DNA of 64,000 nt from positions 29,706-93,705 of the forward strand of contig NZ_JOAP01000050.1 of the NCBI RefSeq assembly GCF_000720475.1, in the 5' to 3' direction. The position numbers and the translations under genes are program-made. The DNA comes from Streptomyces aureocirculatus (GTDB lineage Bacteria > Actinomycetota > Actinomycetes > Streptomycetales > Streptomycetaceae). The notes beneath the pieces are model-generated. The model saw only the letters and a program-made list of their open reading frames with translations, was not told where the DNA came from and searched no databases. Below are positions 18,601 to 26,045 of this stretch, piece by piece; the stretch's first letter is position 1, and each line of letters opens with the position of its first letter.

Positions 18601-20627
18601 TGGCTACCGCTGAAGGGTTCGGCCTGTCTGCGGAGAAGGCGGCGAGGCTGGCGGACAGTGCGGGTCTGGTGCCTGAGCAGGTGTCGCTCGTCTTGCAGAC
18701 GGCCGGCATGGATGAGGCTATGGCCGAGCTGATCGCCGTCCAGCAGACGCTGAAGGCCGATCCGGACAAGAAGACGATCACGATCGCCACCCTGTCCGAC
18801 GATGCTCGTGCGGACCTGGAAGACCTCGGTTTCAAGATCCACGACCTCAAGGACCGTCGCGTCGAGGTCACCGCGCCCACCGAGACCGCGCGCACGGACC
18901 TGGACTCGTTGATCGCGAAGATCGCGGAGACTCCCGGTAGCAAGAAGGTCAGTGTCACGTCGGCGACGCAGTCGACGATCACCAGTCTGGAGGAGGTCAA
19001 GCAGAAGATCGCCGGTCTCCCGCCCGGCCGGATGATCCCCATCAGCGCGCCCACGGCGGAGGCCCGGCGGCAGCTGGAGGCGCTCGGCTTCTCGATCACC
19101 GCCATCCCGGCGAGCAAGAACGTCTACGTGTCGGTGCCGGTCGGCGCCGCGACGGGCGACGTGGCCACGATCCAGGGCGCTATCGACAGCTTGCACGGCA
19201 AGACCATCGGCATCGGCGTCTACCGGACCGAGTACATCAACACCGTTCACCAGCAGGGCGGCAACTACGGGCCCTACAAGGACGGGTACCGGCTTGGCAA
19301 GGCCGATGGTGGCATCGTCACCTACGCGGACGGCGGCGTCCGCAAGGAGAACCATGTCGCGCAGATCGCGCGCGGCGGCACCTGGCGAGTGTGGGCGGAG
19401 GACGAGACTCAGGGCGAGGCTTACCTCCCTTTGGCGCCCAGTAAGCGGGCGCGCTCGAAGATCATCCTGAACGAGGTGGCTCGGCGCTTTGGCGGCCAGG
19501 TCGTCTACAACGCCTCCGGTGGCCTGTCCGACTGGTCCTATCAGCCGCTGGGTTCCTCCGGGCTGACGGTGTCGGATGTGATTTCCAAGTCGCAGCGCAA
19601 GGGCAAGGGTGGCAAGGAGCACTTCGACCTGCGCTTGTTCGAGAAGAACCTGCGCCGCTCCGTACGCACGGCACAGAGCTGGCGCAATGACCTGGCGACG
19701 GTGGCTCGCAGGGCGGGCACGGATGTCGCCAAGGCGTTGGAGGACATGGGCGAAGACGGTGTCGCGCTGACCCGGAAGATGGCTCACGGCTCGAACCGGT
19801 ACGTGCGTTACATGGCCAGCCAGCTCACCAAGCTCGCCGGTACGGCGCGGGCAACGCTGAACGATTTCACCGGCCAGTTGAACAACGCCGTCAAGAACAA
19901 CAGCGCGTTCCAGAAGAACCTGACCACGCTTGCTTCGCGCGGGTACACGGCGCTCGCGCAGCGCCTGGCCGAGCAGGGTGATGAGAACGCGGAGGCGCTG
20001 GCCGCTCAGGCGGTGAAGGACCGCAAGAAGGCGCAGAAGGCCAACACCGCGGCGAAGAAGGCGGCGACCTCTCTCGACGGTGACCAGCTCGCGGACCTGG
20101 TGAAGCTGGTCGGGGCCCTGTCGAAGAACAAGGGCATCCACTCGGTGGCCGAGGCTACGGGGCTGGCCGAGGACCGGATTATCGAGGTCGGGAATCTCGC
20201 AAAGAGTCACATCAGGAAAACGGGCAAGGCCGACCGGTTCTTGTCCGACCTGGTGAAGGCGAACGCGGGCAAGGCGTACGCGAACGGCGGGATCTGGGAG
20301 CCGGGCGTGTACTCCTCATCCCGGGGGCTGATCAAGTTCGCGGAGCCCGAGACGGTCGCGGAGTCCTACATCCCGCACGCCGGCGCGAAGCGGGGCCGGG
20401 CAACAGCGGTGCGGGCTGAGACTGCGGACCGGTTCGGGTACGGCCTCGCTCCGCGTCGGCTGGTCGACGCGCACGCGGGGCGCGGGCGGATCACGGTGGT
20501 ACACCAGGCTCCGGCGATCGGGCAGCAGACGATCCACGTCTCCGGGTCTGCCGCCACGGCCGACGACATCGCGGCGACCGTCTCCTATCAGATGCGGCGT
20601 GCCCGCCGAGGCGGTGTCCTGCGATGA
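15651..20627 (+). CDS. Tape measure protein
   Basis: 1658 residues, the longest gene, placed after the chaperones as in all siphophages. The N-terminal part is coiled-coil (DFANLLSEIRQASRAMRGLG) followed by phage-minor-tail motifs such as AATNLSAADSARYLGD-like and EDTSTAVAMLARSG. Hydrophobic segments near residues 525-585 and 665-690 may enter the cell membrane during DNA delivery. Residues ~1040-1183 contain tandem beta-alpha repeats. The C-terminus (from ~1200) has YADGGVRKENHVAQIARGG and a related segment at ~1540, typical of tape measure tails. The GTG at 15651 is the first good start; residue count sets tail length. Confidence 0.9.
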   Translation: MSSYTLSVQARADFANLLSEIRQASRAMRGLGRDTDALNRNLRRIGSGARGSAAELRGLGRDADRARAGLRRVGADGHASMRQLRHGLLSARQEAHHLRGLLVGGGIVAGLAEIAKEGNEYQRAINKWGAVTNANGQEMVQAAAKARELGADLQLPGTSAAKAADAMLELAKAGQTSTSSIANARAAMQLAAADNLSAADSARYLGDVMDQFGLSSNHAGRAADVLAASANAASGGLQDIYYAMSYTGPVAAQLGISIEDTSTAVAMLARSGILGSKAGTSLRGMLTNLARPTARARQGLAELGIEAFDAQGNFKGLRTVVEGLEKAQHRMSQKEFLGSLADVVGKPALAGASALAHQGVESFDQMHTAIARTGAAGEIAASQTKGLSGAVTQLKTQAKNAGQVLYTAAAPGLEKVTRLLTAGISAAMPGIAGALDYVHDLYTLAGPSASKAVSAGLSEVKGALGGLGGPVKDLAFDAAAAGVNVLVNAGRALLDVLDNAASAAAPVAEAISDVAEEADAGGTALDIIVTALNLISSGAGAASAVLVPIGHVVAGLVRAFGALPGPIQTAIVAMLMARRVAPVMARLGQTVSGPVVGAYRSLGDQMRVQERLASAQGQSIGRIGQALAVMQTRIPVVGQMTSAFRSASGPITGVARAIGAGVGGAARGLMGALGGPWGVALAGAGVALSMLASHQQQAAQAAAEHQSRISSLTQALQESNGAITGNVRAVAAQSVMDTKVFDGKERLVDVMSKAGVKARELTDAYLGQDGGLDALQKRLNDTAEANVEWVATQGGAAKAYNDQGLAAGRAADALGSVKGEMSQAVKDAKDLADATGSGGRSAASAVGPFGQFSDAMRRLSDTTADADSRARALHDALNILAGGSVDLSAAESRLNRSVSDASDALKGGVDQAQGYGKSLLNMDGSLSTVTRNGQKLYDLLQGLSTNSADAALAAYQYAEASGKSVPEALKAAQAQMATARESALATAEGFGLSAEKAARLADSAGLVPEQVSLVLQTAGMDEAMAELIAVQQTLKADPDKKTITIATLSDDARADLEDLGFKIHDLKDRRVEVTAPTETARTDLDSLIAKIAETPGSKKVSVTSATQSTITSLEEVKQKIAGLPPGRMIPISAPTAEARRQLEALGFSITAIPASKNVYVSVPVGAATGDVATIQGAIDSLHGKTIGIGVYRTEYINTVHQQGGNYGPYKDGYRLGKADGGIVTYADGGVRKENHVAQIARGGTWRVWAEDETQGEAYLPLAPSKRARSKIILNEVARRFGGQVVYNASGGLSDWSYQPLGSSGLTVSDVISKSQRKGKGGKEHFDLRLFEKNLRRSVRTAQSWRNDLATVARRAGTDVAKALEDMGEDGVALTRKMAHGSNRYVRYMASQLTKLAGTARATLNDFTGQLNNAVKNNSAFQKNLTTLASRGYTALAQRLAEQGDENAEALAAQAVKDRKKAQKANTAAKKAATSLDGDQLADLVKLVGALSKNKGIHSVAEATGLAEDRIIEVGNLAKSHIRKTGKADRFLSDLVKANAGKAYANGGIWEPGVYSSSRGLIKFAEPETVAESYIPHAGAKRGRATAVRAETADRFGYGLAPRRLVDAHAGRGRITVVHQAPAIGQQTIHVSGSAATADDIAATVSYQMRRARRGGVLR

Positions 20628-21535
20628 GTGAACTCACCGATTTCCAGTTGGAGATTGCCGGGGTGCGGCTCGGGCACGGCACGAGCGTGCCGGTCGCGCA
20701 GATCGAGGGTCTGGCCCGTCCATCTGTGCGGGGCGAGGTGGTGGAGCAGCCGAACGCGGATGGGGCCTGGCTCGGCGCGGACTGGTACGAGGCGCGCACG
20801 CTGCGCATCGACTGCGGCGTGAAGACGCCGGGTGATCCTGCTGCTGCGGCCCGTATCGTCGCCCAGCTGGAGGAAGCCGCCGACGATCCGCGGGTCCGCA
20901 CGGTGGGCGGCGCGGTGACCGTGCTGCGGATCAAATGGCCCGGTGCTCCGGTCCGAGTCTTGTTCGGGCGGCTGCGCAAGGTGGAACCGTCGTGGGAGCA
21001 GGCCGCGTTGGGCTGGGTTCCTCTCGATCTTGAGTTCACCGCTCCCGATCCGCGGTATTACGCCGATGTCGAGCAGTCGGTGGGGCTGCGGCTGGGTTGG
21101 CTGTCCGGTGGCGGATTCACCGCCCCGGTTCAGGCGCCGATCCGGGTGAGCGATGGCGACCAGTCGGGGCAGGACCGGCCGGGCTGGGTGACCAACAACG
21201 GCACCGTCGACGCCTACCCGGTGATCACCGTGCACGGGCCGTGCGCGAACCCGGTGATCACTCATGTGGAGACGGGGCGGCGTATCGATCTGGGGATCAC
21301 CGTGCCGGCGGGTGAGTACGTGCGGGTGGACACCCGGCCCGGGCGCCGCACGGTGACGCGGCAGGACGGCGGCACCGTCGCGACCACCTCGCCGCTGGGC
21401 AGCTTCCGGCTGCCGAAGGGTCGCAGCGAAGTGCGCTGGACCGCCTCCAATCCCACTGCGTCCGCCCGCCTGACGGTGGCGTGGCGTGACGCGTTCAAGA
21501 CCCTCGTGAACCCGAAGGAGAATCTCGTTCAATGA
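20624..21535 (+). CDS. Distal tail (Dit-like) protein
   Basis: 303 residues, ATG overlapping the tape measure stop by 4 bases. It follows the tape measure directly, and its beta-rich sequence contains the distal-tail-type pattern of an N-terminal jelly-roll-like part (EIAGVRLGHG, then WYEARTLRIDCG) and a C-terminal carbohydrate-binding-like domain (DAYPVITVHGPCANPVIT). These proteins form the hub ring that joins the tail tube to the fibre. The next gene overlaps by 4 bases. Confidence 0.75.
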   Translation: MSELTDFQLEIAGVRLGHGTSVPVAQIEGLARPSVRGEVVEQPNADGAWLGADWYEARTLRIDCGVKTPGDPAAAARIVAQLEEAADDPRVRTVGGAVTVLRIKWPGAPVRVLFGRLRKVEPSWEQAALGWVPLDLEFTAPDPRYYADVEQSVGLRLGWLSGGGFTAPVQAPIRVSDGDQSGQDRPGWVTNNGTVDAYPVITVHGPCANPVITHVETGRRIDLGITVPAGEYVRVDTRPGRRTVTRQDGGTVATTSPLGSFRLPKGRSEVRWTASNPTASARLTVAWRDAFKTLVNPKENLVQ

Positions 21536-22464
21536 CGCTCGCCCAGGCCCCGCTGCTGGTGAACGGCGCTACCCACAGTGCACAGACGTTCCGGCAGATG
21601 ATCAAGGATCTGTCACACGGATCGGAAGGGGTGACTGAGGCCGCCGACCTCAAGGTGGCGCCGCTGCCTGTCCCGGGCGGCGGTGTGCAGATCGCGGACG
21701 GCTCTGCGGTGATCCGCGGGAAGGCGTCGGCGTGGCAGGGCTCGTACACGGCGTACAACATCGGCACGGCGACGGTGGATATCGCGCCGACGGGTGCTGC
21801 GCCGCGTTCGGATCTGATCGTGCTGCGGGTGCAGGACCCGGAGTTTGAGGGCGGGCTCGATCCGGCGAAGGACGCGGTCAACTTCTTCGACGTCATCCCC
21901 AACGTGTCCTCCACTGCCACCGCGGTGCCGAAGGGAGTGACGGGGGTGCCGCTGGCCCGCGTGGATCTGCCCGCGAGCACCGGGACCGTCACCGCGGGAA
22001 TGATTCGCGATCTGCGGCGGGTGGCGAACCCGCGCAGGGAACGCACCCTGTACACGGCGTATCCCACGAAGTTGACAAAGGCGTGGAAGGACGACGACAA
22101 GTGGCATGACTGGCCGCCTGAGGCGCGCTGGCAGATATCCGTGCCGGAGTGGGCGACGAAGGTAATTGTCACCATCACGGTCGCGGGTCTGCGGATGGAC
22201 TTCGACTCGCTGTACGGGAAGCTCCAACTGGTGTTCGGCACGGTGCACGGCCAAGACACGGTCGTGGATGACAACCAGGGGCAGGTCGTACGTCGGCAGA
22301 CGACGGTGGTCGCGGACACCCTCACGCTGCCCGCCTCGTACCGGGGCACCACGCAGGTGCTGTACATGCAGGCGAAGATGGCGAAGGACTGGAAGGGCGA
22401 CCTGAGCGTCGACGGCGGCACGTCGATCATCGCCGATGTCGAGTTCACCGAGGGCCCGGTGTAA
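21532..22464 (+). CDS. Minor tail / baseplate protein
   Basis: 310 residues starting at an ATGA overlap. The first 180 residues resemble small baseplate proteins of actinobacteriophages (QTFRQMIKDLSHGSEGV, IRGKASAWQGSYTAYN, SDLIVLRVQDPEFEGG). The rest is a beta-rich domain that may bind the cell wall (ARWQISVPEWATKVIVTITV). The function is assigned from position between the distal tail and tail-hub proteins. Confidence 0.65.
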   Translation: MTLAQAPLLVNGATHSAQTFRQMIKDLSHGSEGVTEAADLKVAPLPVPGGGVQIADGSAVIRGKASAWQGSYTAYNIGTATVDIAPTGAAPRSDLIVLRVQDPEFEGGLDPAKDAVNFFDVIPNVSSTATAVPKGVTGVPLARVDLPASTGTVTAGMIRDLRRVANPRRERTLYTAYPTKLTKAWKDDDKWHDWPPEARWQISVPEWATKVIVTITVAGLRMDFDSLYGKLQLVFGTVHGQDTVVDDNQGQVVRRQTTVVADTLTLPASYRGTTQVLYMQAKMAKDWKGDLSVDGGTSIIADVEFTEGPV

Positions 22465-22470
22465 CGGGCT

Positions 22471-23562
22471 GTGGCGTACAGGTATTTGACGCAGCACGCT
22501 CTGACCGGCGAGTGGCTATCCCACGACCTTCCGCTTCGCGGGGTGGAGTTCGGCCCGGATTTGAACGGGCCCGGCCACCTGCGGGGTGCTCTGTCGCCCC
22601 GCTTGGCGTGGTCACATCCAGGGCTGACGGATCCGGGCAACACGCTGCTGTACGTCGAGGCGGGCGGGCGGATCCGGTGGGGTGGCATCATCTGGCAGAC
22701 CGAACCCGACGGCGGCACGATGCAGGTCGAGGCTGCGGGGTGGTCCTCCTACCTTCAGTACCGGCATGACCTGGACGGTGAGCTCGGTGGCCGGGGGCCG
22801 TACGTGAACACGGACCCGTGCCGAGTGATGCGGGACATCGTCTCCTACGCGCAGTCCATCCCGGACGGCAGCCTTGGCATCACCGTGGACGGCACGACGT
22901 CCACGGCGAAAGTGGGCAGCCCGGCGGAGCCGTGGCATTCACGCTGGTGGGAGACGCCGGTGCTCGGTGACCTCTTTGACGATCTGATCAAGGCCCCCGA
23001 TTCGCCGGACTACACGTGCGCCACCTGGTGGGGCAAGGACCGGCGCCCGGTACGACGGATCCGCATCGGCTACCCGCGTCTGGGTGCACGCCGCAGTGAC
23101 ATCGCGTTCAGCTCGGACACCAACATCGTCGGCCACACGACGGTCACCTACAGCGCGGACGAGTACGCGCAGGTCGTGATCGCCACCGGGGCGGGCGAGG
23201 GGCGCTCGCAGCAGCGGGCCGTCGACGCAGTGCGCAACAAGCGGTTGCGCCTTGAGCACGTGCTGGAGCTGCCGGAGGTGCGCGGCCGTGACGCGCTCGC
23301 ACAGCGGGCCAGGCGGGAGCGAGCCTGGCGGCAGAGCCTGGGACACGTGGAGGAGATCACCGTCCGCAACCATCCTGCGGCACCCATCGGGGCATGGCAG
23401 GTCGGTGACGACGTGCAGGTGTCGGTGCGCGACGAGTGGGCGAATTGGTCGGGCTGGTGCCGCATCACCGGCTTCACGATCCGCCCCGACACCGACTTCG
23501 GGGAGACCGCCCAGCTTCAGCTCGAACTGGCCGGCGCCCACCAGTACGCCCCCGCCGCCTGA
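22471..23562 (+). CDS. Tail hub protein (Tal/gp37-like)
   Basis: 363 residues from a GTG six bases after the previous stop. LRGALSPRLAWSHPG, GGRIRWGGIIW and the C-terminal WCRITGFTIRPDT stretch followed by FGETAQLQLELAG match the ReqiPepy6 gp37-like tail hub proteins of actinobacteriophages, which cap the tail and anchor fibres. The family is about this length. No peptidase motif was noticed. Confidence 0.7.
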   Translation: MAYRYLTQHALTGEWLSHDLPLRGVEFGPDLNGPGHLRGALSPRLAWSHPGLTDPGNTLLYVEAGGRIRWGGIIWQTEPDGGTMQVEAAGWSSYLQYRHDLDGELGGRGPYVNTDPCRVMRDIVSYAQSIPDGSLGITVDGTTSTAKVGSPAEPWHSRWWETPVLGDLFDDLIKAPDSPDYTCATWWGKDRRPVRRIRIGYPRLGARRSDIAFSSDTNIVGHTTVTYSADEYAQVVIATGAGEGRSQQRAVDAVRNKRLRLEHVLELPEVRGRDALAQRARRERAWRQSLGHVEEITVRNHPAAPIGAWQVGDDVQVSVRDEWANWSGWCRITGFTIRPDTDFGETAQLQLELAGAHQYAPAA

Positions 23563-23578
23563 TACCAAGGAATCTGTT

Positions 23579-24889
23579 GTGCGTAACGACATCGGCGCCC
23601 GCCTGGCCCGCCTCGAAAAGCTCGTGCAGAGCATCATCCGCTCCCCCAAGCTCGTCAACGCCAGTCTCGAGGACGGAGCTCTGGACGTGTACGACGAGAA
23701 CGGCTCACTGCGGGCAGTCTTGGGACGGCAGCCAGACGGGACGAGTGGGCTCACCGCGGTTAACGGGCCCAGACCTCCCATTCCCTCCCCTGCCCAGGTG
23801 GAACCGGTCCTCGGCGGTGTGCGCGTCACCTGGGATGGCACCTTCACCGACAGTGAGCCTGCTCCGTTGGATCTGTCTCGGGTACAGGTACACGTCCTGG
23901 ATTCGGCTGATGACGAGCCGGACGTGCAGTGGCCTACGACAACGATCGAAGCCGCGTCGGGCGCGTCGGTGACGGTCGCAGTGAACCACTACGGGCCCGT
24001 GTGGGTGCGGCTGACTGCCGTGAGCACCTCCGGCACACCTAGCGGCGCCTCGCAGGCCGTGGAGGTCTCCGCACGCCGTGCTGTATCCGACGACCTCGGC
24101 AATTTTGTGGTACAGCGTGAGAACGTGGCGTTGGGGGCGATCACCGCAGATCTGCTGGCCGCGGATGCGATCAACGGGAAGGTGATCACCGGCGCCACGG
24201 TGCAGACCGCAGAGGATGGGCCGCGTGTCGTGCTGAACTCCGCTCGGCTGCGGGCAATCGGCACGAACGGGTCCGCGATCGGCATGGAGCCTAACGCCGT
24301 CTACCCGTATATCTACTGGGAGTCCGTCGACGGCTCAAATCAGGCGTACATCAACGTCAGCGGCTCCAACGCCGCGGATGCGAACATTGGCATCAACTCG
24401 GGCACCTTCACTGACCCGGACGACAACGACACGTATCGATGGCGGACGTTCTTCGGCAACGACTTCTACGCTGCGGAACGCATCACCGCGAAGGGGAACA
24501 GGCCGGTCGGAGGCCGCTTGTACCTCGGCAAGAGTTCCGCTCAGCTCGGGGCCGGGCCCGAGGGTGGCAGCCTGTCGCTCGCGCGCGGTGCCGCGTCCCT
24601 GTTCGCAACGTCGATCAGGGCAGCTGGTGTGCTGCGGGCGGACAACGTCGCCCTCGGTACGGCAACCATCACCCCGGTAGCGAACAAGCCGACCTCCATC
24701 ACTCTGACCGGCGGCAACGTCAAAGGGACGAAGTTTCGGGCCTTCGTCACCCCTAACACCTCCGCGCCGGGCGAGAAGGTCGTGGGGGTAGGCGTCACCG
24801 GTGTCTCGTCGAGTGGGCTGACGATCTGGGTGCATCGCACGAACACGACGCCGACTTTGGTGCACTGGATGATCATTGGAGAGGACTGA
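23579..24889 (+). CDS. Tail fibre / receptor-binding minor tail protein
   Basis: 436 residues. The GTG at 23579 is preceded by AAGGA with 7-base spacing; upstream codons in the same frame are an overlap artefact of the hub gene. The N-terminus is a short helix (DIGARLARLEKLVQSIIRSP), then a fibronectin III-like domain (~60-170) and a beta-helix or collar region with VALGAITADLLAADAINGKV, a motif common in actinophage fibres. The C-terminus (ASLFATSIRAAGVLRADNVA) resembles fibre tip domains. It probably decides host-wall binding. Confidence 0.75.
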   Translation: MRNDIGARLARLEKLVQSIIRSPKLVNASLEDGALDVYDENGSLRAVLGRQPDGTSGLTAVNGPRPPIPSPAQVEPVLGGVRVTWDGTFTDSEPAPLDLSRVQVHVLDSADDEPDVQWPTTTIEAASGASVTVAVNHYGPVWVRLTAVSTSGTPSGASQAVEVSARRAVSDDLGNFVVQRENVALGAITADLLAADAINGKVITGATVQTAEDGPRVVLNSARLRAIGTNGSAIGMEPNAVYPYIYWESVDGSNQAYINVSGSNAADANIGINSGTFTDPDDNDTYRWRTFFGNDFYAAERITAKGNRPVGGRLYLGKSSAQLGAGPEGGSLSLARGAASLFATSIRAAGVLRADNVALGTATITPVANKPTSITLTGGNVKGTKFRAFVTPNTSAPGEKVVGVGVTGVSSSGLTIWVHRTNTTPTLVHWMIIGED

Positions 24890-25519
24890 CTTCCATAGGA
24901 CGGGCTGCCCCTGTCACCATGACCGCGACGTTTCACACCCGGGCCCCGGGGCTCAACGCCCGTTCACAGCACTGTTCAATCCGAACGCTGTACTGCAGAA
25001 GTGCAGCGATGTTTGCATGCGTTGTGCGCAGGAACTCACTGGGCCGCCTCCCCGACACGCCTTCGCCCCAGGACAGTACATGCGCCGGGCCGTCCCGCCG
25101 GGGGCCGCGCAGATACGGGAGCAGGTCGTGACGGGGGCTCAACTGCGGCTTCGCTCGGCACCGCACTCGCCCGCTGACCACTGTTTGACCTGCATTCGAG
25201 CGAGACGGTCACCCCCTTGCAATGCGGAATTCGAAGTTCCCAGTTAGCGCGAACACACGGGCCCAGATCGGCCATTCTGATGTTGGGTGGAGAGTTGAGA
25301 GGAACGGCGAGCTACCCCAGCCCGCCACGGCACGAGTTTCATGAAGCTGCTACGACCTGCTCCGTTGCGCTGTGCACTCTGCACGTAGCCACGCCTTCGG
25401 CTTCCCAGGCAGTCGGCTTAAACCGATCATTCACATGCCCCTCCCAATCGAAGATCGCCAGATCTCACCTTCGCGATGCTAATGTTTCCACCCCAGTAGC
25501 CCGACTGAATGAGGTGACT
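24890..25519. other. Intergenic, no gene recognised
   Basis: 630 bases between the fibre gene and a small secreted-protein gene. A plus-strand open frame (24876-25247) has no ribosome-binding site and unlikely composition. GC content drops towards the right, marking the start of the cargo region. Confidence 0.45.
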
Positions 25520-25771
25520 GTGCGCAGGAGTGTTCTCGTCATCATGCTGGCCGGAACCACGCTGGCGGCTGTTCCGGCCGCTAGCGTTTTGGAAACCGAA
25601 TCCGGCCAGGCTGGCGTATTCGAAGTCACCGACACTCAGGGCAACCCCTTCCCTCAAAGGACCGGTTCCGAGAACCGCCACAGTCACAAGCAGGCAGAGA
25701 CGCCGGACGAGGCCCAGAGACGAGCAGAATATCTACTGCGACTGGAAGAAAAACAGGCAGGTAATCGATAG
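25520..25771 (+). CDS. Small secreted protein, truncated paralogue of the downstream nuclease N-terminus
   Basis: 83 residues from a GTG (GTG 25514 is an alternative). A signal peptide is clear (RRSVLVIMLAGTTLAAVPAA). The mature part, FEVTDTQGNPFPQ... KQAETPDEAQRRAEYLLRLE, parallels the segment just after the signal peptide of the gene at 26046: FTITNLSGEP... RQAETPHETHERNSYVQELQ. It therefore looks like a shortened copy carrying only the export and leader portion. Whether it is a stand-alone partner or leftover of a duplication is unknown. The region is less GC-rich than the tail genes. Confidence 0.6.
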   Translation: MRRSVLVIMLAGTTLAAVPAASVLETESGQAGVFEVTDTQGNPFPQRTGSENRHSHKQAETPDEAQRRAEYLLRLEEKQAGNR

Positions 25772-25850
25772 CCACCCGGGGCACCAACAAATTCCTGCCA
25801 CATAAGAATTCACCTGCACACCCAGCCGCTGCACCCTGTCGACCTTTCTC

Positions 25851-25883
25851 TATGCGCGTAGCACCTTTATGCGCATTGCACCT
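25851..25883 (+). repeat. 16-bp imperfect direct repeat
   Basis: TATGCGCGTAGCACCT at 25851-25866 is followed one base later by TATGCGCATTGCACCT at 25868-25883 (14 of 16 identical). It lies about 160 bases upstream of the nuclease gene and could be a regulator-binding site. Confidence 0.5.
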
Positions 25884-26045
25884 CGACGCGCTACGCAAAG
25901 GACAGGTTCTAGTTAGCCGTCCATCGGAAATTCAGGGCACACTACCCCCGCCATGTCATCCACTCACGCATCCATGAAAGCGTGAATGACGGCCAACGGG
26001 GCATGCCAACGGCCGAAACTGTTATTCCTCTAAGGGAGGTACTCC

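Noticed and set aside
18171..20210. 679-codon minus-strand open frame inside the tape measure gene
   Set aside because: High GC makes long antisense frames common; composition is Arg/Gly-rich nonsense and the plus-strand tape measure is certain.
24876..25247. 123-codon frame after the fibre gene
   Set aside because: It begins inside the fibre gene's end, lacks a ribosome-binding site and has an unlikely His/Pro/Cys-rich composition.
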